A stretch of 50,144 bases of DNA from Lachnospiraceae bacterium. Its GTDB lineage: Bacteria; Bacillota; Clostridia; Lachnospirales; Lachnospiraceae. The notes beneath the pieces are model-generated. The model was not told where the DNA came from. It ran no database searches and saw only the letters and a program-made list of their open reading frames with translations. Made by a program: the position numbers and the translations under genes. Positions within the stretch are counted from its first letter, which is position 1. Each line of letters opens with the position of its first letter. The stretch is taken from positions 1 through 50,144 of the forward strand of contig JAFUKJ010000082.1 in the NCBI GenBank assembly GCA_017467805.1, given 5' to 3'. Positions 6,078-14,366 of the stretch are shown here, piece by piece.

Positions 6078-7814
6078 TTATTTTATACACTTATGTAATA
6101 CTCTAAAAAGCTGGTCAACATCAATTGGCTTCGCCAAATGACCATCCATTCCAGAATCAAAGGCATGCTGCACATCCTCATCAAAGGCATTTGCCGTTAA
6201 TGCATATATCGGAACTCTGATGTCTCTGCCATTCTCCAAATTACGAATCGCACTTGCTGCTTCATAGCCATTCATTTCAGGCATCATAATATCCATTAAA
6301 ATCACATCATAAAATCCATCCTCACAAGCCGAGTACTTCTGCACTGCCTCTTTTCCGTTATCAGCAGGTTCTACTATAAAACCTACCTCCTTTAATATCT
6401 CCATGGCAATCTCCTGATTCAGGACATTATCCTCCACTAGCAAAATATGCTTTCCCTGGAATTTATTAAAATCCAGCTCTTCCAAAGAACCTTCTGTCTC
6501 CTCCTTTGTATGCACTTCCTCAAACTCCAGTGTAAGTACAAACTCAGTGCCTTCGCCCTGCTTACTTTTCACAGCAATATTTCCATCCATCAGGTCGATA
6601 ATGTTCTTGGCAATTGCCATACCAAGCCCTGTTCCCTGCGTTCCATTCACCACACTTGTATTTTCTCTGGTAAATGGTTCAAATAAGCGCTTTAGGAATT
6701 CTCCGCTCATACCGATTCCAGTATCACTTACTGTAATCATATATTTTACAAATCCGACCTTCGCATATGGCATCTGCTGTATAATAATCTTTACCTGACC
6801 ACCTCTAGGCGTAAATTTCAAGGCATTACTTACCAGATTAATCAGAACCTGCTTTAGTCGAAGCTTATCACAATGAACATTTGCCTGCATGACATTGATG
6901 ATTTTGGTATCCATCCTTATCTCTCGCGCTGCCGCTTCCTCTGCAGTAAGGCTCTTAATTTCCTCAATAATATCCAGAATATTTTCTTCCTTCTCATGTA
7001 GCAGCATTCGTCCCGCTTCTATCTTAGACATATCCAAGACATCATTAATCAGACTTAGCAAATGATTACCAGAACTCATAATCTTCTCTAGATAATCCTT
7101 CACTACTACTTCATCATCGGTATGCTTTAGTGCCAGCCTGCAAAAGCCCATAATGGCATTCATCGGCGTACGCATGTCATGGGACATATTAGAAAGAAAC
7201 AGTGACTTACTCTTTGTAGCCTGCTTCGCCTCATCACGCTTCTCTCGAACCAGCATCAGCAAATCGTCCATACTTTGTTCTGACTCGTGATTCTGGCGCA
7301 TCATATACTCAAAGCTGCGAATGATATTAATTACAACCCACTCTAAACCTAATGTACAAAGCGCATAAATTACCAAGTCCTGCAAATCAGCAACCACTGT
7401 AAGCATTGGAAAATCGAATATAATCAGTACTATAAACGCAACCGCAAAAACCCGAACCGTCTTACGCACCAGTTTTATATCCATATAAAGCATGGCTATA
7501 AACATTTTAAACAACAACGCCACAAAAAACATGTGAAGATTATCCAAAACATAGCTAAGGATAATTGCCTGTATCACAAACATCCAACGATTTGCAAATT
7601 CAAAACGCTTTATATCCTTCTCCCAGCCGCCTTTACCAGCAACACCAATCAGCGCTGCCTGCGATAAAAACAAATAACCGATAATCAAAACTCTGTATTC
7701 AGACAACTGCGACTTAAAAATCAACTCCACGATAATGGTAAGCATAGCCGAAAGAATATAGCCTAACAGATTAATCATTTTACCATTGAAGTAGTCCTTT
7801 TTTATCCCATTCAT
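6078..7814 (-). CDS. Membrane hybrid histidine kinase with C-terminal receiver
   Basis: A 578-residue sensor kinase. Residues ~10-165 form five or six hydrophobic membrane segments with no large extracellular loop, so the signal is probably sensed in or near the membrane. After a short coiled coil come the HisKA domain (phospho-His in SNMSHDMRTPMNAI, about residue 210), the HATPase domain (NLVSNALKFTP, VSDTGIGMS, GTGLGMAIAKNI) and a receiver (ILLVEDNVLNQEIA, phospho-Asp in VILMDIMMPEMNG, Lys in LAKPID). No DNA-binding output domain follows, so phosphoryl transfer to a separate protein is expected. The start overlaps the end of the lipid-kinase-like gene by 4 bases (ATGA), indicating translational coupling. 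Confidence 0.9.
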   Translation of the reverse strand: MNGIKKDYFNGKMINLLGYILSAMLTIIVELIFKSQLSEYRVLIIGYLFLSQAALIGVAGKGGWEKDIKRFEFANRWMFVIQAIILSYVLDNLHMFFVALLFKMFIAMLYMDIKLVRKTVRVFAVAFIVLIIFDFPMLTVVADLQDLVIYALCTLGLEWVVINIIRSFEYMMRQNHESEQSMDDLLMLVREKRDEAKQATKSKSLFLSNMSHDMRTPMNAIMGFCRLALKHTDDEVVVKDYLEKIMSSGNHLLSLINDVLDMSKIEAGRMLLHEKEENILDIIEEIKSLTAEEAAAREIRMDTKIINVMQANVHCDKLRLKQVLINLVSNALKFTPRGGQVKIIIQQMPYAKVGFVKYMITVSDTGIGMSGEFLKRLFEPFTRENTSVVNGTQGTGLGMAIAKNIIDLMDGNIAVKSKQGEGTEFVLTLEFEEVHTKEETEGSLEELDFNKFQGKHILLVEDNVLNQEIAMEILKEVGFIVEPADNGKEAVQKYSACEDGFYDVILMDIMMPEMNGYEAASAIRNLENGRDIRVPIYALTANAFDEDVQHAFDSGMDGHLAKPIDVDQLFRVLHKCIK

Positions 7815-8737
7815 AGTACTACCCCCTTAGGCACCACAAACTGTAAGCCTTTCGTAACTACCTCGATTTCACACTCTGGAATATTTGGCACAAGTTCACC
7901 GTCAAAATTCACAGCAAATGGTGCATGGTCCTCTCTTCTAATAATAACCCTGCGGCATTCCGCACTGGTAGATAATCTATCTATCTCCTCCATCTGCCCT
8001 GCAATCATATAACTTAATGCTTTTGGTATTCTTTTTCGCCTCCAGTTTAGAAAATATCTGATTTGAAGCCTTCCATCCGTAACATCTGCATCTTTGAAAA
8101 TTCTAAGATTACCATTAATCATAACTCCATTCCCTACCAACAGCTGCGTAATCCAGCCACTGACAATCTTTTCATCATACTGCACCTCATATATTTGTGG
8201 TTTCACCGCAAACGCAGCATACAATAATGACAAATTATATGGTACCTGCTTTCCGAAAACACTCAGGAAACGATAGTCCTCTTCGAATCTTTTCAAAGCA
8301 AGAGAATCAAGCCCAAGTGAAACCGTATTCAATGCGATTCCATGATTGGACTTGATATAATCAATATTTATAACATCTCCTTCTATGAGATTTTCAAGCT
8401 CTCTAAACTTTTTCTCATCATCTCCGAACACCTTCAGGAAATCATTTGTCAGACCACATGGATAAAATGCAATTTCACGCTTTTCAAAATCATCCACACC
8501 ATTAATTGCATGCCTGAGCGTTCCCGAACCGCCGCAACAATAAATTCTAAGCTTTTCATTCTCAAAGCACTTACAAATCTCTCTGGTTAATTCGGTTTCA
8601 TAACCTCTATATCTTGTATTAAATACAAAATACTTAAAATTACGATGTGTTCGACTATAATCTGCAAGCCTGCTTCTCAAATCGTCTGCAAAGGTCTTTT
8701 TTCCTGCATAGGGATTCACGATAAATACATGTATCAT
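7811..8737 (-). CDS. Diacylglycerol kinase catalytic-domain protein (YegS/DgkB-like)
   Basis: A 308-residue protein of the DAGK_cat lipid/sphingosine kinase fold. It starts IHVFIVNPYAGKK (nucleotide-binding start of the family) and has ALNTVSLGLDSLA and GNGVMINGNLRIFKDADVTDGRLQI in the C-terminal beta domain. The usual GGDGT motif reads GGSGT (residues 69-73) and GTxNDF reads CGLTNDF. The Asp lost from GGDGT is important in related enzymes, so catalysis may be changed or absent. It is coupled to the downstream histidine kinase by a 4-base overlap, and AGAGGAAACAG precedes the ATG. Confidence 0.85.
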   Translation of the reverse strand: MIHVFIVNPYAGKKTFADDLRSRLADYSRTHRNFKYFVFNTRYRGYETELTREICKCFENEKLRIYCCGGSGTLRHAINGVDDFEKREIAFYPCGLTNDFLKVFGDDEKKFRELENLIEGDVINIDYIKSNHGIALNTVSLGLDSLALKRFEEDYRFLSVFGKQVPYNLSLLYAAFAVKPQIYEVQYDEKIVSGWITQLLVGNGVMINGNLRIFKDADVTDGRLQIRYFLNWRRKRIPKALSYMIAGQMEEIDRLSTSAECRRVIIRREDHAPFAVNFDGELVPNIPECEIEVVTKGLQFVVPKGVVL

Positions 8738-8817
8738 CTTCTGTTTCCTCTAATACTCTTTTGCTCGTACACAAACTTTCACACATTAATTTTACAGTTT
8801 TTTTATCAAATTTTCAA

Positions 8818-9876
8818 TTAAATTCTTTCTATTACAACGCCATGCGCAATTCCAGGTACATTTTGCCCTTCATTAAATGAAGTCTTATTCAATAAAGCGC
8901 CAGTAGGTACAAAAAGGATTCTGCTCCACTCTCCACTCTCAAGTCGTTTTAGCAAATAAGCACTCAATACACATGCAGCACATCCACAACCGCTGCCTCC
9001 CGCGTGTACATCCTGACTTTCGCTATCATACATCAACACGCCGCAATCATAATGCCTGTCGCGAATATCAATCTGTTCTTCCTCTAAAAGCGTATACAAT
9101 GCCTCCTGTCCGACACTTCCCAAATCTCCTGTGATAATTGCATCATAATCCTCTACTGTTCTTCCAAAGTCCTTCAAATTCGTTGATATCGTCCATGCAG
9201 CCGCAGGTGCCATCGCACAGCCCATATTAAAGGAATCCTTGATGCCGTAGTCCACAACCTTACCAGGCGTCACTCCCGTAATACCAATATTGACATCAAA
9301 ACAGTTCTTTGCTCGCTTTGTTTTCCCCTTAAATTCCTGCGCCTGCAAGACAAAGCCTGCACTTCCTGTTACTGTCCATGATGCATACAAAGGTCTTTGT
9401 CCACCATATTCCAACGGAAACCTGAATTCCTTCTGCGCACTGGCAAAGTGACTGGAGGTTAACGCCATAGTCGTATCTGCAAATCCGCCTGCAATTGCCA
9501 TACTCGCTAATATCAGAGATTCTCCACTGGTAGAGCAGGCACCAAATAACCCAAACCACGGAATCTCAAAATCCATAATACCAAATGCACTTGCAATAGA
9601 CTGTCCGAGCAAATCTCCTGCATACAAATAGCGAATATCCTTTGCCTTCAATCCTACCTTTTCCAAAGTCTTCTCCACAGCCTTTGTCTGCAGCATACTC
9701 TCTGCCTTCTCCCAAGTGTCCGCTCCAAACATATCATCTGCTTCCATTCCCACTTCGTCAAAGTATTCGCCAAGTGGTCCTGCACCTTCATTCTTTCCTA
9801 CAACTGAGCCGCTTCCTTTAAGCAAAACAGGTACGCCGTAAGAAATACTGCTTGTCCCCATAAACTGATTATTCAT
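8818..9876 (-). CDS. spoVAD: Stage V sporulation protein AD
   Basis: SpoVAD is the soluble, thiolase-fold component of the SpoVA dipicolinic acid channel; it binds dipicolinic acid at the forespore membrane. The protein has the family string VLLKGSGSVVGKNEGAGPLG, then LYAGDLLGQSIASAF, GLFGACSTSGESL (the thiolase-like Cys loop), SSHFASAQKEFRFP and AGGSGCGCAACVLSAYLL near the end. The ATG at 9876 is chosen: GAGG lies 9 bases before it, it sits just before the conserved sequence, and it gives 352 residues, close to the family norm. An upstream in-frame ATG at 9942 would put a candidate forespore promoter inside the gene. No spoVAC or spoVAE adjoins it. Confidence 0.93.
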   Translation of the reverse strand: MNNQFMGTSSISYGVPVLLKGSGSVVGKNEGAGPLGEYFDEVGMEADDMFGADTWEKAESMLQTKAVEKTLEKVGLKAKDIRYLYAGDLLGQSIASAFGIMDFEIPWFGLFGACSTSGESLILASMAIAGGFADTTMALTSSHFASAQKEFRFPLEYGGQRPLYASWTVTGSAGFVLQAQEFKGKTKRAKNCFDVNIGITGVTPGKVVDYGIKDSFNMGCAMAPAAAWTISTNLKDFGRTVEDYDAIITGDLGSVGQEALYTLLEEEQIDIRDRHYDCGVLMYDSESQDVHAGGSGCGCAACVLSAYLLKRLESGEWSRILFVPTGALLNKTSFNEGQNVPGIAHGVVIERI

Positions 9877-9911
9877 ATTCTTATACCTCACATCCAAATC
9901 ATTTTTAACAT

Positions 9912-9941
9912 TATTATTTACAGCATTCAAAAAGTAATTCA
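9912..9941 (-). promoter_or_regulatory. Candidate sigma-G-type promoter of spoVAD
   Basis: TGAATT (9941-9936), 17 bases, AATAATA (9918-9912) on the minus strand. Each element is one base from the sigma-G consensus (TGAATA, CATAATA). The region is AT-rich, so chance is possible. If real, translation must begin downstream, in agreement with the ATG at 9876. Confidence 0.35.
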
Positions 9942-10070
9942 TTTCTGCACAATAATCATATGTTTTTAAGTTGTAAAAGAAAAATCTATGGACTATGATT
10001 GTTTTATAAAATGATTAGATTAGCAGTCATATGTGTATTCAGACTGCTGTTTACAAATGGAGGGTTACAT

Positions 10071-11018
10071 ATGCAGGCATATTTGTTTGTACATTTTAAG
10101 GAAAAGAGAACACCTGACGGCGAGCAGGTTTATTTTGGAATCAGTACGGACGGTTTCAACTGGGATGAGGTGAATCACGGCAATCCTGTGCTTTGGAGCT
10201 ACGAGGGCGACTTAGGCGTTCGTGACTTTACCATTACACGCACCAAGGACAATAAGTTTGTCATTCTTGCAACCGACTTAAGTCTTGCTTACGGCTGGCC
10301 ATATAAGTATAAGCAGTCATGGAAGGAAATTGGCGAGAACGGCAGTAAGTGCCTTGTTATGTGGGAGTCTGAAGACCTGATTCACTGGTCTAACCAGAAG
10401 ATGATTAAGCTTGGTGACGATGACTACGGTTGTCTGTGGGCGCCAGACATCATCTATGATAAGGAAAATGATGATTACATTATTCATTGGTCATCTTCTC
10501 ATAAGAAGAATAACTACGGACCAAAGGCAATCTACTACACCAGAACCAAGGATTTCAATGAATTTACTCCTGCTACTGAGCTTTACCGCAAGGAGGATTC
10601 AGGAATCATTGACTCTGCGATGTATGAGGAGAATGGTATCTACTACAACTTTGTTAAGAGCGAGGGCAATCCGTCCCGCATTATCTTAGTAAAGAGTAAT
10701 TGCGTGACTGGTCCATGGGAAAGAGTATATGAATTCGACAAATATATGGAGCCTTTACAGGAAGGGCTTTATGAAGCACCTACCGCTTTCCGTTACGAGG
10801 ATGGCAGATGGTGTCTGATGCTTGACTTCTATGGCACTGACGCTACAGGACAGGGTTATGTGCCATTCCTTGCTGACAGCTTAGAGAAGGCGAACTTTGT
10901 CAGAAGTGACGCTTCCTTCTCATTCCCTTACGGCTTCAAACACGGTACTATCCTTCCAATTACTATGGAGGAGTATGAGAGATTGAAAGCTTACGAGAAG
11001 AATCCGAATGAAAGATAA
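10071..11018 (+). CDS. Glycoside hydrolase family 43-like protein
   Basis: A 315-residue five-bladed beta-propeller enzyme of the GH43 type (arabinofuranosidases/xylosidases). Candidate catalytic and structural residues are the early Asp in GVRDFTITR, the WAPD motif in GCLWAPDIIYD, the Asp in GIIDSAMYEE, the Glu in LYEAPTAFRYEDG and the late His in FKHGTILP. There is no signal peptide, so it should act in the cytoplasm on imported oligosaccharides. GGAGGG 7 bases before the ATG at 10071 sets the start; the frame is open 24 codons further up but lacks a site there. It is a single gene ending at a strong terminator. The exact sugar cannot be told from sequence. Confidence 0.85.
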   Translation: MQAYLFVHFKEKRTPDGEQVYFGISTDGFNWDEVNHGNPVLWSYEGDLGVRDFTITRTKDNKFVILATDLSLAYGWPYKYKQSWKEIGENGSKCLVMWESEDLIHWSNQKMIKLGDDDYGCLWAPDIIYDKENDDYIIHWSSSHKKNNYGPKAIYYTRTKDFNEFTPATELYRKEDSGIIDSAMYEENGIYYNFVKSEGNPSRIILVKSNCVTGPWERVYEFDKYMEPLQEGLYEAPTAFRYEDGRWCLMLDFYGTDATGQGYVPFLADSLEKANFVRSDASFSFPYGFKHGTILPITMEEYERLKAYEKNPNER

Positions 11019-11045
11019 CAATGTCTTGCTTACGCAAGCCATCAG

Positions 11046-11073
11046 AAAAGGAGATGCTCCCGCATCTCCTTTT
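11046..11073. terminator. Strong bidirectional terminator
   Basis: A perfect 12-base-pair hairpin AAAAGGAGATGC-TCCC-GCATCTCCTTTT with A/T tracts on both sides, between the convergent GH43-like and uridine-kinase-like genes. Confidence 0.9.
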
Positions 11074-11109
11074 CTCTACTCTTATATCCTTTCGTACGAA
11101 AGCCCTTTC

Positions 11110-11661
11110 TTAACCTCGAATAAGCAAATCACATTGCTCTTTTATCTTATATTCTTCAAAATACCGCTCTTCGTACGGTATCCACTTCGTCAGGAACTGC
11201 TCTAACCGTTCCTCTCCATTGCGCTTGCGAATACGCTCCTGCTGGACTGTAGGCACCACATCCATGAATATCTTCATCGCATAATCAAGCTCTATCTGCG
11301 GATGTAGCGCATATGCACCTTCAACGACAATCAAAGGAACATTTGGCACCTCTACCCATGCATCAAGCGCCATCTTCGCACAGTTAAAACGCTGGTAACG
11401 AAAGCTGCCACCCTGTCTTAGCGACTCTGCCACCTCTTTATTGAAACGTTCATAATGAACATTACCTCCAGCCTGCTGATAACGTTCAGAAGTCCTCATC
11501 TCCATAGGTAAATAAAAATCATCCATATGAATCACTGCTGCCTGATATCTGTCCTGCAATAGCTGTGCCAGCGTACTTTTGCCCGCCGCTGCTCTTCCGT
11601 CTATTGCGATAATACTTCTCTTCTCATTGCGTATTAACAATTCTGCCCATCCTGTATTCAT
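11110..11661 (-). CDS. Uridine kinase family P-loop kinase
   Basis: A 183-residue P-loop kinase of the uridine kinase/phosphoribulokinase/pantothenate kinase superfamily. The Walker A is GRAAAGKST (residues 22-30), followed by the superfamily HMDDFYLP motif, VVEGAYALHP (Walker B area) and an Arg-rich lid (QQERIRKRNG). It starts 12 bases after an ECF transporter S-component gene, so transporter and kinase are almost certainly one transcript. This suggests the kinase traps the imported vitamin or nucleoside by phosphorylation. Uridine is only the default name; pantothenate or a riboside would fit the fold as well. Confidence 0.8.
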   Translation of the reverse strand: MNTGWAELLIRNEKRSIIAIDGRAAAGKSTLAQLLQDRYQAAVIHMDDFYLPMEMRTSERYQQAGGNVHYERFNKEVAESLRQGGSFRYQRFNCAKMALDAWVEVPNVPLIVVEGAYALHPQIELDYAMKIFMDVVPTVQQERIRKRNGEERLEQFLTKWIPYEERYFEEYKIKEQCDLLIRG

Positions 11662-11673
11662 GCATTACCCCGA

Positions 11674-12216
11674 TTAAACTGTTTCCACTTCTCTTGTATC
11701 TATTCTAATGCCAGCCTTCGACAGTGCCATAACCAGTATCGGAATAACGATAACCTGACTAACCATTCCTGGAATTGCCGTCACAAATCCCTCTGTGACA
11801 AATATCTGCCAGCTAAACTCTACACCAAAAGCTGCTGCCATAATACAGCGAATCACGCCCCAAACAAAACGTCCGCCAAGCATAGCTCCGAGTAATGAAA
11901 TATAGACATGCCATACTCTGGAATGCAGTCTGCTATAGAGTACTCCTGCAAGTATCCCATATGCCGTCAGTTCAAAGCACATAGAAATTCCCGTTGGAAA
12001 AAGCATAGGTCGCCCGAACATCACAAAGCGAAGCAGGGGTGCAATCACGCCAACTGCTGCACCATATCCCCAACCACATATCATACCGCACAAAAGCACT
12101 GGCAGATGCATCGGACACAGCATATTTCCAATCTCAGGTATCTGTCCTGTTACAAAGGGTAGGACAAGACATAGAGCAAGACAAATACCCGATATGGCTA
12201 TCTTTCGCGTTTTCAT
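11674..12216 (-). CDS. ECF transporter S component
   Basis: A 180-residue membrane protein with about six hydrophobic segments and the signature arrangement of energy-coupling-factor substrate-binding subunits: an N-terminal KIAISGICLALCLVLPF helix, then the MHLPVLLCGMICGWGYGAAVG block and a loop with GRPMLFPTG. It binds a vitamin-type substrate and depends on the shared EcfAA'T module, which is not in this window. AGGGGGAAGG precedes the ATG. The gene follows trpS by 38 bases with no terminator visible, and the uridine-kinase-like gene follows at once. The substrate is not deducible from sequence alone. Confidence 0.8.
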   Translation of the reverse strand: MKTRKIAISGICLALCLVLPFVTGQIPEIGNMLCPMHLPVLLCGMICGWGYGAAVGVIAPLLRFVMFGRPMLFPTGISMCFELTAYGILAGVLYSRLHSRVWHVYISLLGAMLGGRFVWGVIRCIMAAAFGVEFSWQIFVTEGFVTAIPGMVSQVIVIPILVMALSKAGIRIDTREVETV

Positions 12217-12254
12217 CCTTCCCCCTGCCTTTCCTCATATCATATATTGAAAAT

Positions 12255-13370
<1,116 letters not shown>

Positions 13371-13418
13371 CTAGCACATGTAGCAGTCTCGCCACATCCT
13401 CTTGCGTTCATGTACATA

Positions 13419-13660
13419 GAAAAGACTCCTATCCCACAAAGGATAAGAGCCTGTTAATGCCTTATTATGCCACCTTGTACATACTATCATATGCTCCTTC
13501 TATAACGGTAAGGCTTCCGTCAATTCCTACTAACATTCATTAAAATCATGCGTTCAGATTGCCCTCATAAGTCCATTCAATATCCATCGAAATATCCTGC
13601 TCCCAGCCCCCAGGACTCTCTGTAACTTCTCACGAATATCTACTACTCTTATTCATCGGT
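13419..13660 (-). promoter_or_regulatory. T-box riboswitch (tRNA-Trp) of trpS
   Basis: The leader reads like a classic T-box. Stem I carries AGAGTAGTAG near its 5' end, then the GCTGGGAGCAGGA and GAATGGAC segments; the specifier codon is TGG (13575-13573), i.e. Trp, followed by the usual purine. Next come AGTAGG and stem III (TGACGG...CCGTTA, about 13522-13504). The antiterminator bulge sequence is AAGGTGGCA (13478-13470); its TGGC would pair with the GCCA end of an uncharged tRNA-Trp. The competing terminator is a 12-base-pair hairpin at 13452-13423 followed by TTTTC. The T-box core is degenerate beyond GGTGGCA (no ACCGCG). Confidence 0.88.
13423..13452 (-). terminator. Regulated terminator of the T-box
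   Basis: AGGCTCTTATCC pairs with GGATAGGAGTCT over 12 positions (two wobbles) around a six-base loop, then TTTTC. It lies 80 bases before the trpS ATG and should be disrupted when uncharged tRNA-Trp stabilises the antiterminator. Confidence 0.85.
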
Positions 13661-13672
13661 TTCGCTTCTCTC

Positions 13673-13701
13673 AGAATATCATTAAATGAAAGGGCAGTCA
13701 A
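13673..13701 (-). promoter_or_regulatory. Sigma-A promoter of the trpS leader
   Basis: TTGACT (13701-13696), a 17-base spacer and TATTCT (13678-13673) on the minus strand. Transcription would begin near 13666, just before the T-box stem I, which is the expected position. The -35 directly abuts the stop codon of the upstream membrane protein gene. Confidence 0.75.
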
Positions 13702-13703
13702 GA

Positions 13704-14366
13704 TTAGAACAGCTTTTTCATCCATTTATTAAACAGGTCAATAGTCGGTCCAAGAAGCACCACCATACCAACCGTAAGTGGTCCAACACTACCGCCAAGA
13801 AGCAACGCAACAACTGTTGCCAGACCATCATAACACATTCTCGTAATCTTAAATGCATACTCTCTCTTTAACACCTTCTGCACGCCATTATGTATCATGT
13901 AAGGAAGCGCATCATAGGGCGCAGCCCCTAGGTCACAATTCAGATATACGGAACATGCCGCAACAAATATCAATAAAGCAATCGCACTGACAACCACACG
14001 AGTCACAATGCCAAACTCCGTTGGTACATGTAAGATATCATCCATCAACCAGTTAGTAAACTGTATAAAATATCCAACGACTACCATATTACCAAGAGTT
14101 CCAAGTCCTAAGAGCTTGCGGTTACCAAACAGCACAATCAGCAACAGGATAATGTTGAAAATCAACTGATAATTACCAATTGGCATATTCAACAGACGTG
14201 ATGCACCAAGATTCATCGCTGTAAATGGATCAGGTCCTGCATTGGTTCTGTCTAAAATAGCCGCACAGATTCCCATGATACTGACTGCAATCAGCATCAG
14301 TACTGTCTTTTTTATCAACGTCGCATCGATTACAATTTTTTTCTTAATAACCAGTTTCTTATTCAT
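13704..14366 (-). CDS. YczE/YitT-type multi-pass membrane protein
   Basis: A 220-residue integral membrane protein with five or six hydrophobic segments. The glycine/proline-containing AGPDPFTAMNLG loop near residue 45 and the repeated CDLGAAPYDALPYMI motif are typical of the YczE/YyaS family, distant relatives of YitT. Biochemical function is unknown; some are annotated as permeases. The ATG at 14366 has AAGGAG 11 bases upstream and overlaps the last codons of the GH31 gene by 8 bases, so it is translationally coupled to the GH74-GH31 pair. That context makes a role in sugar uptake worth considering, although this is inference only. Confidence 0.75.
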   Translation of the reverse strand: MNKKLVIKKKIVIDATLIKKTVLMLIAVSIMGICAAILDRTNAGPDPFTAMNLGASRLLNMPIGNYQLIFNIILLLIVLFGNRKLLGLGTLGNMVVVGYFIQFTNWLMDDILHVPTEFGIVTRVVVSAIALLIFVAACSVYLNCDLGAAPYDALPYMIHNGVQKVLKREYAFKITRMCYDGLATVVALLLGGSVGPLTVGMVVLLGPTIDLFNKWMKKLF

